Shown here piece by piece: positions 51,900 to 60,807 of a stretch of 64,000 nt of DNA. Made by a program: the position numbers and the translations under genes. This DNA is from Streptomyces sp. NBC_01283 (GTDB lineage: Bacteria; Actinomycetota; Actinomycetes; Streptomycetales; Streptomycetaceae): contig NZ_CP108430.1 of the NCBI RefSeq assembly GCF_041435335.1, positions 8,404,001-8,468,000 on the forward strand. The letters are read 5' to 3'. Position 1 is the stretch's first letter, and each line of letters opens with the position of its first letter. Below the pieces are notes generated by a model. The model did not search any database, had not been told where the DNA came from, and was given only the letters and a program-made list of their open reading frames with translations.

Positions 51900-53480
51900 A
51901 TGCCGCGTCGCAGAACCCTCAGCACTGCCCTCGCCCTGACCGCGCTCACGGTCTCGGCGGCGTCCTTCGCGTATCCCGCCCAGGCGGACGACATACCGAA
52001 GGCGCCGGGGCACCGGCTCGTCGACCAGTACACCGGCACCCCCGCCGACGCCCGCCCGCTGCCCGGCGAACAGCCGCCCCAGCACCCGTATCTCGCCGCC
52101 AACGGCCGCAGCGGGATGCACGCGGACGCCGCGGGCAGCGGAACCTACCCCTGGAACGGACCCCTGGGGAAGAAGCCGCAGGTCGGCAGCGAGAAGATGG
52201 CGGCGCTCGGGGGTGAGTGCGCCACCGTCACCTTCGACAAGGCCGGCCGCATCGTCACCGTCTGCGGCACGTTCACCGGCTTCCTGGTCAAGCTGCTCGA
52301 CCCGGACACGATGAAGACGCTCGCCGAGTACAAGCTGCCGCAGCGCCCCTCCACCGTCGAGGCCATCACGCGCCTGGACTTCTCGAAGATCTTCAAGGAC
52401 ACCTCGGGCGGTGCCTACTCCTACCTCGACAACGAGGACCGGCTCGTCCTCGCCGACTCCCGGCAGCACATCGTCCGGCTCGCGCACGAACAGACGGCGG
52501 ACGGCAGTTGGCGCTTCGTCGTCGACAAGGACTGGGACCTGACGGCGCACGTCCCGCACGACTGCGTGACCTGGTCAAATCTCTACCCGAGTGGCGAATG
52601 TGACCCGGTCACGTCGGTGATGCCCGACTGGGAGGGCCGCATCTGGTGGGTGACCCGGCAAGGACGCGTCGGCACCGTCGACCCCAAGTCCGGCGACACC
52701 CGCTCCGTCCGGCTCGACGGCGAAGAGATCCAGAACTCGTTCTCCGTCGCCGAGGACGGCGTGTCGATCGTCTCCGACCATGCGCTCTACAGCTTCCGGG
52801 CCGACGCGGACGGCACCCCGAAGGCCGTCTGGCGCCAGACGTACGACCGGGGGACGGGCACCAAACCCGGCTCGGTGAACCAGGGTTCGGGCACCACCCC
52901 CGACCTCTTCGGCAAGGGCGACGACGACTACGTGGCCATCACCGACAACGCCGACGACCGCATGAACGTCCTCGTCTACCGCCGGGGCGAGGACATCGCC
53001 GACGACAAGCGGCTCGTCTGCAAGGTCCCCGTCTTCCGCTCCGGGGCCTCCACCACCGACAACTCGCTGATCACCTGGGGCAACAGCCTCGTCGTCGAGA
53101 ACAACTACGGCTACGAGAACATCACCTCGCTCACCTTCGGGCGCAGCGTCGTCGGCGGCGTCAGCAGGATCGACGTACGCGACGACGGCAGCGGCTGCGA
53201 CACGGTGTGGGAGAGCGACGTCCGCGCACCGTCGAACGTGCCCAAACTGTCCACCGCCAACGGCCTGTTGTACTTCTACACGAAGGAGCCCAACAGCCTC
53301 GGCATCGATGCCTGGTACCTGACGGCCGTCGACTTCCGCACCGGCTCGACCAAGTGGAAGCGGCTCGCCGGTACGGGCATCGCGTACGACAACAACTGGG
53401 CGCCGGTGACCCTCGGCCCGGACGGAACGGCGTACGTGGGCGTGTTCAACGGTCTGGTGGCGGTGCGGGACACCGAGTGA
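51900..53480 (+). CDS. Secreted beta-propeller-like protein of unknown function
   Basis: This 526-residue protein has a typical signal peptide (RRRTLSTALALTALTVSAAS, cleavage near PAQA). The mature part contains several repeats with aspartate-rich turns (TFDKAGRIVTVCGTFTG, SVMPDWEGRIWWVTRQG, TLGPDGTAYVGVFNGLVAVR) that suggest a PQQ- or SMP-type beta-propeller. No catalytic motif is recognisable. It would be exported to the cell surface or medium. It has its own promoter with no ribosome site. Confidence 0.78.
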   Translation: MPRRRTLSTALALTALTVSAASFAYPAQADDIPKAPGHRLVDQYTGTPADARPLPGEQPPQHPYLAANGRSGMHADAAGSGTYPWNGPLGKKPQVGSEKMAALGGECATVTFDKAGRIVTVCGTFTGFLVKLLDPDTMKTLAEYKLPQRPSTVEAITRLDFSKIFKDTSGGAYSYLDNEDRLVLADSRQHIVRLAHEQTADGSWRFVVDKDWDLTAHVPHDCVTWSNLYPSGECDPVTSVMPDWEGRIWWVTRQGRVGTVDPKSGDTRSVRLDGEEIQNSFSVAEDGVSIVSDHALYSFRADADGTPKAVWRQTYDRGTGTKPGSVNQGSGTTPDLFGKGDDDYVAITDNADDRMNVLVYRRGEDIADDKRLVCKVPVFRSGASTTDNSLITWGNSLVVENNYGYENITSLTFGRSVVGGVSRIDVRDDGSGCDTVWESDVRAPSNVPKLSTANGLLYFYTKEPNSLGIDAWYLTAVDFRTGSTKWKRLAGTGIAYDNNWAPVTLGPDGTAYVGVFNGLVAVRDTE

Positions 53481-53507
53481 ACACGCCCACGCGGCAGGGG
53501 CCGGGGC

Positions 53508-53833
53508 TCAGCCGACGCGATCGGCCGGGCCCAGCTCCAGCCAGGTGCAGCGGTCCTTCGTCCACTACGTCACGCCCTTCTCCCGTCCGGTGCTGAACCC
53601 GGCCTTCCGCGTGACCTCGACCGCCACTCCCGGGCACCCCTTGCTCCTTCATGTCACCGACCAGACGCACGCCGGGGGTGTCTCTTGAGCTTGCCGGCCT
53701 TCATGTCGTTCAGGAACCGGGCGGCCGACGCACTGGCCGCGGGCCTGCCGCCCAGGTCGAGCACCGGATACGCCCCGGCATCGGCGGCGATCACGGCCAC
53801 GGCCGCGACCAACAGCCTGCGGCGGCGCGACAT
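53508..53833 (-). pseudogene. Remnant of a membrane-anchored anti-sigma-like protein
   Basis: Read leftwards from ATG at 53833, a basic N-terminus and hydrophobic stretch (SRRRRLLVAAVAVIAADAGA) is followed by RPAASASAARFLNDMKAGKL and then a stop at 53654. Beyond it, in another frame, GCPGVAVEVTRKAGFSTGRE and later CTWLELGPADRVG continue with an internal stop. This suggests a larger gene broken by a frameshift and a stop. It lies directly behind the truncated sigma factor, as an anti-sigma partner would. Confidence 0.4.
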
Positions 53834-53845
53834 GACCCGCCGCGA

Positions 53846-54022
53846 TCAGCTCGTCGGCACCGGGGGCGGGAGTCCGGCGAGCAGATCGTCCGCGGCAGCC
53901 GGGGCCCGGCGTGCGAAGTAGCCGTGGAGAACCGCCGAGTGGCGCGCCACCAGCGGTTCGAAGGCTGCCGGGTCCCGCGCGGTGCGGGCCGGCAGCTCCT
54001 CGTCGTCCAGGTCCGTGGTCAC
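53846..54022 (-). pseudogene. Truncated ECF sigma factor
   Basis: This 58-residue frame starts at GTG 54022 with a perfect GGAGG 5 bases upstream. It encodes only the first half of a sigma-70 region 2 (DDEELPARTARDPAAFEPLV, then RHSAVLHGYFARRA and ADDLLAG), then breaks into LPPPVPTS and a stop. ECF sigma factors normally continue for about 180 residues with regions 2 and 4, absent here. The intact ribosome site with a missing body marks recent decay by internal deletion. Confidence 0.6.
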
Positions 54023-54100
54023 GGGACCTCCGTAGCCGTACCGTCGGTCGGCGGTCTCACCCCGTACTTGTCGGGAACCCGCACCTGCGTTCGCGCCCTG

Positions 54101-55384
54101 TCAGCCGCCGGAGAACACGCCGATGCCGTTCGGCACCGGACGTTCCACGCCGCCGCTGGGGTTGTTGCGTACGGTGACGGCCTCGGCGCCGGGGGCCCTC
54201 GCGACCAGGGTGGTGGACGAGGCCAGGGTGGAGGAGCCCCCGCCGTCCAGGCTGAAGCCGTCCCGCGCGCCCAGGCCCTGCAACGTGGTGGCGACTTCGG
54301 CGATGGTCAGTCCCGTACGGAATTCGGGGGAGCCGTCCAAGGAGAGGAGCAGGAGGCGCCGTCCGTCGTCGGAGATTCCGACAGCCGTCCGCACGGCGGA
54401 GGTGACGGAGTCGAGGCCGGGCAGCGGGGCGCCGCCGCGCAGGACGGGGAAGCCGCCGAGCGCGAAGCGGAAGGGGGAGTGCGACGTGGCCGCCACCAGG
54501 CGGTGCTTGACCTGGACCCGGTCGCCGATGGAGAGCTTGCGCAGCTCCTGTGCGCCGGCCTCGCGCCCGACGAGGACCGTGGTGCCGCGGGCCACCGGAC
54601 CGCTGCCGGGTGTGTCGACGGACGTCACGACACGGCCGCCGCGCACCGCCACCTCATGGGTGTCCGTGCTGCAGGGAGCGCCGCGGTTGGTGTCCGTGCC
54701 GCAGGTGGAGCGCACCCGCGAGGTGCTGCCCCAGTCGCTGGTGAACGCGCCGACGGAACCCACCGGGAGGGCGTACTGGTTGAGCCCGCCGAGCGGCAGC
54801 CGGGCCTGCGGCGTCCGCACTTCACCGTCCAGGCGGAGGTTGTCCAGGCGGGCCCGGCGGTCGAAGCCCACGCCGAGCACGGCTTCCGTGGTCACGCCCG
54901 GAGGCATCGCGGGCCCGAAGCGCTGACCGTTCGGCACCGCCGCCTTGAGGGCCCGGCCGCGTGCGACCGCCGGGCCGACGGGTGCGCCGGTGGGCTCGAC
55001 CCCCGGATGCTGGGTCTCGGTGATGTTGAAGAAGTCGCCGTTGATCCCGCCGACCGCTCCCGCCCCGTCCGCGAGCGCGGAGACGACGGAGCGCGCGCCC
55101 ACCGCACCCGGATAGAGCAGGTCGACACCCGTGCGCGGATCGCTCAGGTCGACGTCGAGCACGTGCGCGCGGGCCGTGCCGTGGGAGGCCGGGATGTCGA
55201 ACTGCCAGTACTCCACACCAGGCGCGATCCGCGACGCGGCGGCCTTTCCGTCCGCCTCCACGCCGCCGGCCGGTGCCGCTCCCATCAGAGCCGCACCGGC
55301 CAGTGTGCCGAATGCCGTCAGTACCGAGAGCGCCGCTCTCGCCGTTCTGAACCGTCCCACGATGTACGTGTGCCGTGATGCCAC
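54101..55384 (-). CDS. Secreted phosphodiester glycosidase (NAGPA domain)
   Basis: This 427-residue protein has a signal peptide of about 45 residues and then a NAGPA (phosphodiester alpha-GlcNAcase-like) domain, shown by AVGGINGDFFNITETQHPG, ISDDGRRLLLLSLDGSPE and GARDGFSLDGGGSSTLASS. In this family the enzyme removes a sugar from a phosphodiester or processes envelope exopolysaccharide. GTG at 55384 has AGGGGG 5 bases upstream; longer in-frame starts lack a signal peptide at the end. It is downstream of the DUF779 gene on the same strand, with about 100 bp between. Confidence 0.85.
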   Translation of the reverse strand: MASRHTYIVGRFRTARAALSVLTAFGTLAGAALMGAAPAGGVEADGKAAASRIAPGVEYWQFDIPASHGTARAHVLDVDLSDPRTGVDLLYPGAVGARSVVSALADGAGAVGGINGDFFNITETQHPGVEPTGAPVGPAVARGRALKAAVPNGQRFGPAMPPGVTTEAVLGVGFDRRARLDNLRLDGEVRTPQARLPLGGLNQYALPVGSVGAFTSDWGSTSRVRSTCGTDTNRGAPCSTDTHEVAVRGGRVVTSVDTPGSGPVARGTTVLVGREAGAQELRKLSIGDRVQVKHRLVAATSHSPFRFALGGFPVLRGGAPLPGLDSVTSAVRTAVGISDDGRRLLLLSLDGSPEFRTGLTIAEVATTLQGLGARDGFSLDGGGSSTLASSTTLVARAPGAEAVTVRNNPSGGVERPVPNGIGVFSGG

Positions 55385-55485
55385 CCATGCCCCCTGAAGT
55401 CTTTCCGGCCGTCCGACCGCACCAGTCTGAGGGCCGGTCAGAAAGTGCACCAGAGGGCAGCGCCGGACGGGTGCAGGGTGGGTGG

Positions 55486-55842
55486 CTAGGTACCGACCAG
55501 ACGGGAACGGATGAGGAAACGTACGCCTTCCGGGGCTTCGAGGGAGAAGCCGCTGCCCCGGCCGGGCACCACGTCCACGATCAGGCGGGTGTGGCTCCAC
55601 ACCTCGTACTGGCTCTTCGACATCCAGAAGGTGACCGGTTCCGCCACTCCCTCCACGGTCAGCGACTCCAGAAGCACGTCGGAGTTCCCGGTGCGGAATT
55701 CACCCGCGGGGTAGCACATGGGCGCACTGCCGTCGCAGCATCCGCCGGACTGATGGAACATCAGCGGGCCGTGGGCCTCCCGCAGCCGCCGCACCAGACC
55801 GGCGGCGTCAGGGGTCAGCTCCACGCGTGGAGTATCGGTCAT
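55486..55842 (-). CDS. DUF779 family protein
   Basis: This 118-residue protein has the family core HQSGGCCDGSAPMCYP and RGSGFSLEAPEGVRFLIRS. DUF779 genes are often next to acetaldehyde dehydrogenases, but none is nearby here. Paired cysteines (GCCDG, MCY) hint at metal or thiol chemistry. ATG at 55842 begins the domain; the frame extends further upstream without support. Function is unknown. Confidence 0.83.
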   Translation of the reverse strand: MTDTPRVELTPDAAGLVRRLREAHGPLMFHQSGGCCDGSAPMCYPAGEFRTGNSDVLLESLTVEGVAEPVTFWMSKSQYEVWSHTRLIVDVVPGRGSGFSLEAPEGVRFLIRSRLVGT

Positions 55843-55985
55843 GGGCTGCCGCTCCTTGGTCACCGGGCTGCCGTCGAGGGGGAGACCCAGCCAACTCCGG
55901 GCAAGGTTGCGAGGACGTTGCAGCCGGGGCCGTGACGCACCGCCCCGACTCACCGCGCCGTTGGACGGGAACCGCCCGAACGGCC

Positions 55986-56423
55986 CTACGCGAGCACCGC
56001 CCGGACGGCCTTGCCGTGGCGGCCGCTGCCGACGACTTCAAGGCGCGCGGCGAGGTGACGCACCATCGCCAGGCCCCGTCCGCTCTCCCGCTCGGTGCTG
56101 GGCTTGAGCGTGCGCGGGCCGACAGGACTCGCGTCGTGGACCTCGACGGTCACCTCGTCGCCGGACACCTGAAGGCGCAGGCGGCAGGGACTGCGGCCGT
56201 GCTGGGTGGCGTTGGCGACCAGTTCGGAGACGATCAGCGTGGCGTCGTCCACCCGCTCGGCGTCCACTTCCGTCAGGTGCCGGCGGGGTCGGGTCAGGAA
56301 CGCGGAGGTCAGCTTCCGCGCCCGGCCGGCCGATGCGGCTTCCTGCGGCAGCACGTACTCGACACGGGCGACGCGCCGATGGACCCGCTTGGGCGCACGT
56401 ACAGCGTGCTGGTGCGCACGCAT
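55986..56423 (-). CDS. ATP-binding anti-sigma-like protein (HATPase_c, RsbW type)
   Basis: This 145-residue protein is a single HATPase_c domain: LIVSELVANATQHGRSP (N box), VEVHDASPVGP (G1) and GRGLAMVRHLAARLEV (G2). Streptomyces carry dozens of such small ATP-binding proteins, related to serine kinases that bind sigma factors or anti-anti-sigma factors. It is not adjacent to a recognisable partner gene. The start ATG at 56423 is followed by a basic stretch. Confidence 0.85.
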   Translation of the reverse strand: MRAHQHAVRAPKRVHRRVARVEYVLPQEAASAGRARKLTSAFLTRPRRHLTEVDAERVDDATLIVSELVANATQHGRSPCRLRLQVSGDEVTVEVHDASPVGPRTLKPSTERESGRGLAMVRHLAARLEVVGSGRHGKAVRAVLA

Positions 56424-56601
56424 GGCGACTCACTTCCCTCCCCTGGGACGTCCGGCGTGCTCGCTACAGCATTCGCTCACCGGTGCCGCGCCCTGTCTTG
56501 CGCGGCTGGTCCTGCCCCACGGTGATGCCCGCCCCCGCTGATCCCCAATCAAGCTCCTGGGAGTGGGGCTGCTCACCTTTCGGGGGGCGTGGACGGGTAC
56601 C

Positions 56602-56619
56602 CGGCTGATACGTCAGCCG
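56602..56619 (-). terminator. Hairpin terminator after the methyltransferase
   Basis: CGGCTGA-TACG-TCAGCCG is a perfect 7-bp stem with a 4-nt loop, starting 5 bases after the methyltransferase stop on the leftward strand. No T-tract follows. Confidence 0.55.
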
Positions 56620-56624
56620 AGCAA

Positions 56625-57410
56625 CTAGGGGATGCGTGCCACCGCCGCGTAGATCCCGCTGCCCTCCGCCTCCGGCGGCGTGGTGTCCCTGAACCACTCC
56701 GTGGCCGTCACCAGGCCCGGCTCGACGAGGTCGAGCCCGTCGAAGAAGCGGCTGACCTCGGCGCGGTTCCGGAAGCCGAGCTTGATGCCGCCCTTCGCGT
56801 ACTCGGCGGTGACCTGCTCGGCCAGCTCCGGGTAGATGTCGGACGAGGCGTGCGAGAGCACCAGGTGGCTCCCGGAGGGCAAGGCGCCCACCAGCGTGTC
56901 CACGATCCCGTACGGGTCCTGCTCGTCGGACAGGAAGTGCATGAGCGCGATGAGGGAGAGGGCGATCGGACGCTCGAAGTCGAGGAGGCCGCGGGCATGC
57001 CCGAGGATCTCCAGCGGCTCGCGGACATCCGACTGGATGTAGTCGGTCATCCCCTCGGGACGGCTGACCAGCAGGGCCTCAGCATGGCGCAGCACGATCG
57101 GGTCGTTGTCGGTGTAGACGACCCGCGCGGACGGCACGATCTCCTGGACGATCTGGTGCAGGTTCGGCGCGGTGGGGATCCCGGTGCCTATGTCGAGGAA
57201 CTGGTCCACGCCCTGGGTGGCCAGCCAGGCGGTCGCGCGGTTCATGAACGCGCGGTTCTGACGTGCGGCGTCCTTCGCCTCGGGCGGCAGGTTCTCGCCC
57301 ACCGCCTCGTCGACGGGGTAGTTGTCCTTGCCGCCGAGCAGCCAGTCGTACACACGCGCGGGATGCGGCTTGCTGGTGTCGATCGTCGGCATGGGCGCAT
57401 CTGCGGTCAT
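56625..57410 (-). CDS. SAM-dependent methyltransferase (DUF574/Methyltransf_19)
   Basis: This 261-residue protein opens with KPHPARVYDWLLGGKDNYPV, the signature of the actinobacterial DUF574 methyltransferases, followed by the SAM-binding loop FLDIGTGIPTAPNLHQ and VVYTDNDPIVL. Members are numerous in Streptomyces and their substrates are unknown, except for a few in secondary metabolism. The gene stands alone and is divergent from the LuxR regulator. Confidence 0.9.
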   Translation of the reverse strand: MTADAPMPTIDTSKPHPARVYDWLLGGKDNYPVDEAVGENLPPEAKDAARQNRAFMNRATAWLATQGVDQFLDIGTGIPTAPNLHQIVQEIVPSARVVYTDNDPIVLRHAEALLVSRPEGMTDYIQSDVREPLEILGHARGLLDFERPIALSLIALMHFLSDEQDPYGIVDTLVGALPSGSHLVLSHASSDIYPELAEQVTAEYAKGGIKLGFRNRAEVSRFFDGLDLVEPGLVTATEWFRDTTPPEAEGSGIYAAVARIP

Positions 57411-57900
57411 GACGTACTCCGTTGCTGCGGCGGGACGCTTGGATCGCCGCAGTCTGCCACAGCAACATCACCTCGGGCATGGGGTGTTGAGAGCGGGGCA
57501 CTCGGATGCGCGGAGGGCGGTGAATGAGTCACACCCCGTGTGGACGGGCCGTGCCGAATGCGCCAATAGTCCTGTCGGTTCAGCCGTCACGGGCGTTGCC
57601 CGCTGCCCCTGCCGTCCCTTTGTTCGTACCTCGGACGTCCTTCCGAAATTCCATCGGTTTCCGCACCATCGGCAATTCCGCAGGAGTTTCCCAGTGATAT
57701 GGAACAGGGAAGTCCGGTCTTCGGCCAAGTGGCGCGTTCGCGACGGTTATTCGACATCATTGAGTCAAATGACGCTGGTAGTTGATTTTCAGATATGGCA
57801 GAGTCTTCAAGTAAGTGACCGGGCAAGTCGAAAGGTGAGAACCGGCTGACCGTCCGGCCGCTCCGGGATCAGCCGTCAGGCACGGGGGAGAAGTCGGCTC
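57411..57900. other. Long divergent intergenic region, AT-rich for this chromosome
   Basis: This 490-bp gap between the methyltransferase and the LuxR regulator has no supported gene. The half nearest the LuxR gene (about 57640-57850) is clearly poorer in GC than the surroundings. Apart from a ribosome site (GGGGGAGAAG) before the LuxR start, I find no operator. A 28-codon frame at 57699 is listed among rejected items. Confidence 0.5.
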
Positions 57901-60807
57901 ATGAACTTGGTGGACCGTGAGGAAGAATTCTCGATCATGGACGGCATGCTCAACGCCTGCATGGCGGGGCATGGCGGAGTGCTATTGGTAAGCGGCGCGG
58001 TGGCCAGCGGGAAAACCGCGCTGTTGCAGGCTTTCGGTGAACGGGCAACCGCTGCGGGGGCGTTGTTTCTGCAGGCCACGGCGTCGGAGGCGGAGAGCGA
58101 CCTGCCTCTTGGCGTGATGGGGCAGTTGCTGCTCGGCGCGGATCTGCCGGGCGCTGACGCCAAGCGGGCGGCTCGCCTTGTGGACCTGATGGCGGTGGCC
58201 GCGCAGATTCGGCGGGCCGAGGGGGTGTTGCCCGCCGTCGTGATGAATGAGGTCCCCAAGCTCTGCGGGATTGTCCTTGAACAGGCGAGGGAAAGGCCGG
58301 TGGTGCTCAGCATCGACGACGTGCACCATGCCGACGGCCACTCCCTGGAATGTGTCCTGTACCTGGCCCGTCGGCTCGACGCCAGCCGCATTCTGGTGGT
58401 CCTGGGGGAGAACAGCGGATTTCTGGCCGGAAATACGCGATTACACGTTGACTTGCTGCGTCTGCCGGGCTGCCGCAATATCAGGCTCGGGCCACTCGAG
58501 CGGCATGGAGTGGCTGAAATGATCTCCGGATTCGGCGGCGAGGGGTGGGGGACGCGCCAGCTGGTCGCGGACCTTCACCGGACGGGCGGCGGAAGCCCGC
58601 TCCTCACCCGTGCGTTGATCGAGGACCGCCACGTGGCGGACGGCGGCGGTTGCGGCTCCGGGGCCCTCGTGCCGGGCGAAGCCTTCGCGCACGCCGTCGC
58701 CACGGGCCTGTACCGCAGCGACGCGTCGACGCGGCGCACGGCATGGGCGCTTGCGGTGGTCGGCCCGGATGTGCCGCTCGCCGAACTGGTGGAAGTCCTG
58801 GGAACCAGCCGGGAGTCGGTCCACCGCAGCCTGCGCGCCCTGAACGACGCGGGGCTGCTCGACTCCGGCTGGTTCCGCCACGAGGCGGGCAGGGCCGCGG
58901 TCCTGCGGAGCATGGAGCCCGCACACCGCGCCCGCCTCGAGGCCCGCGTCGCCCAAGTGCTGCACGAGCACGGCGAGGTGGCGACCGTGGTGGTGCGGCA
59001 TCTGATCGCGGCCGAGCCGATCGACGCCCCGTGGGCGCTCAGCACGCTCCTGGAGGCCGCCGAGCACGCTCTCGCCGACGACGAGGTCGAACTGGCCCTC
59101 ACCTGCCTGCGCGCCGCGCGCGACACCTGCACCGACGGACGGCAGTCCGTGGCGATCAGGGAGGCGCTGACCCGGGCCGGCTGGCGGCTCAACCCGGCGA
59201 CCGCCGCCCGGCACCTGCCCGAGCTGACCGCCGACGCACTCGACGGCAAACTCGGAGACCGCCAGACCATCGAACTCGTCGGCCACCTGCTCTGGTTCGG
59301 CCAGGTCGACCCGGCCCAGGACATACTCGGCGCCGCCGAGCGCGACGGCGCAGGCACCGAGGCCCGCGGACATCCGGACGCCGAAGCCTCGCGACGGCTC
59401 GACTGCGTCCGGGCCTGGATGGCGTACGAATTTCCCGGGCTCCCCGGATCCGCGCGCGCCCGGGCCCGCCACAGCGACGACGAGCGGCGCGCGCGAACGC
59501 CCGCACGCAGCCCCCACCAGCGCGCGGCCACCCTGATGAAGGCGGTCCTCGACGGGGCGGGCGACGACGTGGTGATCCGCGCGGAACAGATCCTGCAGAG
59601 CACCCGCCTCGACGACGGCACGCTGACAGCGCTCGTCGTCGCACTGAACTCCCTCGTCCTGGCCGACCGTCTGGACACCGCGGCTCTCTGGTGCGAGACC
59701 CTCTGCAAGGAAGCCGCCGAGCGGCACGCACCCATGTGGCAGGCCCTGCTCGCCGCGACCAAGGCGCGCATCGAACTCCGGCTCGGCGGGCTCGCCGCCG
59801 CGGAGGCGTCGGCGCACCTGGCGCTCACACTCGTTCCGCCGGAGGGCTGGGGCGTGGCCGTGGCCTCGCCGATCGCCACCTCGGTGGCCACCAGGACCGC
59901 CATGGGCCGCCTCGACGAGGCGGCGGCCCAACTCAGCGTCCCCATACCGGAGACGGCGTTCCACACCCCCGACGGACTGATCTACCTCAGGGCGCGCGGT
60001 CACTACTACCTCGCCGCCGGGCGCCCCTATGCCGCGCTCGACGACTTCCACACCTGCGGCGACCTCATGACCCGCTGGGGCTTCGACCTGCCCGCGCTGG
60101 TTCCGTGGCGGACGGACGCGGCCGAGGCCCATCTGCTGCTCGGCGACGACGACCGGGCAGCGACGCTCGCCCAGGAACAACTGGCCCTCGTCGGCGGGGG
60201 ACGGGCCGGACACGCCTGGACGCGTGGCGTCTCGCTGCGGGTGCTGGCCAGCGCGCAGCCCGCCGGGCGCAGGCTCGTGCTCCTGGGCGAGGCCATCGAG
60301 ACCCTGCGGGAGCGCGGTCACCGCGTGGAGCTGGCCCGCGCCACGGACGAGCTGGCCCGCGCCCACCGCGAGCTCGGCAACGGCGGCCAGGCGCGGTCGC
60401 TGGCCCGCAAGGCGCAGCAGCTGGGACGGGAGTGCGGGGTTCCCGTCCCCCGGGCGTTGCCGGTCGCCGACACCGGTAACTCCCTTCCTGCCGAGCAGCC
60501 GTGGCCGTCCGGCGTCCGCCGCAAGGCCGACGAGCTCAGCGACGCGGAGCTGCGCGTGGCGACGCTCGCGGCCCGCGGCCACACCAACCGGCAGATCGCC
60601 GACAAGCTGTTCATCACGATCAGCACCGTCGAGCAGCACCTCACCCGCGCCTACCGCAAGCTCGCCGTCCAGCGTCGGGCTGACCTGGCGGCGAAACTCC
60701 GTCCCGTGCCCGTCGCGCGCTCCGGCAGGCGGGAGGGGGGCCGCCGGGAAGAGCGCTGCGAGGGGCGGAAGGACGGCGGGGCCTGGGACCGTCTGCGCGT
60801 GGTGTAG
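57901..60807 (+). CDS. Large LuxR-family (LAL) regulator with a TTA codon
   Basis: This 968-residue protein is a LAL-type regulator. An AAA ATPase domain is at the N-terminus (Walker A VSGAVASGKTALLQAF near residue 30, Walker B VVLSIDDVHHAD near 138), a long TPR-like helical middle follows, and a C-terminal LuxR helix-turn-helix is at about 878-935 (LSDAELRVATLAARGHTNRQ, IADKLFITISTVEQHLTRAY). Such proteins are often pathway activators for secondary metabolism. Codon 181 (58441-58443) is TTA, so translation should need the bldA tRNA. The first ~600 nt use more AT-rich codons than the rest. No biosynthetic cluster lies inside this window. Confidence 0.92.
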   Translation: MNLVDREEEFSIMDGMLNACMAGHGGVLLVSGAVASGKTALLQAFGERATAAGALFLQATASEAESDLPLGVMGQLLLGADLPGADAKRAARLVDLMAVAAQIRRAEGVLPAVVMNEVPKLCGIVLEQARERPVVLSIDDVHHADGHSLECVLYLARRLDASRILVVLGENSGFLAGNTRLHVDLLRLPGCRNIRLGPLERHGVAEMISGFGGEGWGTRQLVADLHRTGGGSPLLTRALIEDRHVADGGGCGSGALVPGEAFAHAVATGLYRSDASTRRTAWALAVVGPDVPLAELVEVLGTSRESVHRSLRALNDAGLLDSGWFRHEAGRAAVLRSMEPAHRARLEARVAQVLHEHGEVATVVVRHLIAAEPIDAPWALSTLLEAAEHALADDEVELALTCLRAARDTCTDGRQSVAIREALTRAGWRLNPATAARHLPELTADALDGKLGDRQTIELVGHLLWFGQVDPAQDILGAAERDGAGTEARGHPDAEASRRLDCVRAWMAYEFPGLPGSARARARHSDDERRARTPARSPHQRAATLMKAVLDGAGDDVVIRAEQILQSTRLDDGTLTALVVALNSLVLADRLDTAALWCETLCKEAAERHAPMWQALLAATKARIELRLGGLAAAEASAHLALTLVPPEGWGVAVASPIATSVATRTAMGRLDEAAAQLSVPIPETAFHTPDGLIYLRARGHYYLAAGRPYAALDDFHTCGDLMTRWGFDLPALVPWRTDAAEAHLLLGDDDRAATLAQEQLALVGGGRAGHAWTRGVSLRVLASAQPAGRRLVLLGEAIETLRERGHRVELARATDELARAHRELGNGGQARSLARKAQQLGRECGVPVPRALPVADTGNSLPAEQPWPSGVRRKADELSDAELRVATLAARGHTNRQIADKLFITISTVEQHLTRAYRKLAVQRRADLAAKLRPVPVARSGRREGGRREERCEGRKDGGAWDRLRVV

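Noticed and set aside
57699..57785. 28-codon frame upstream of the LuxR gene, with AGGAG 13 bases before the ATG and a TTA codon
   Set aside because: Ribosome-site spacing is too long, no hydrophobic or conserved features are visible, and the AT-rich region makes chance frames likely.
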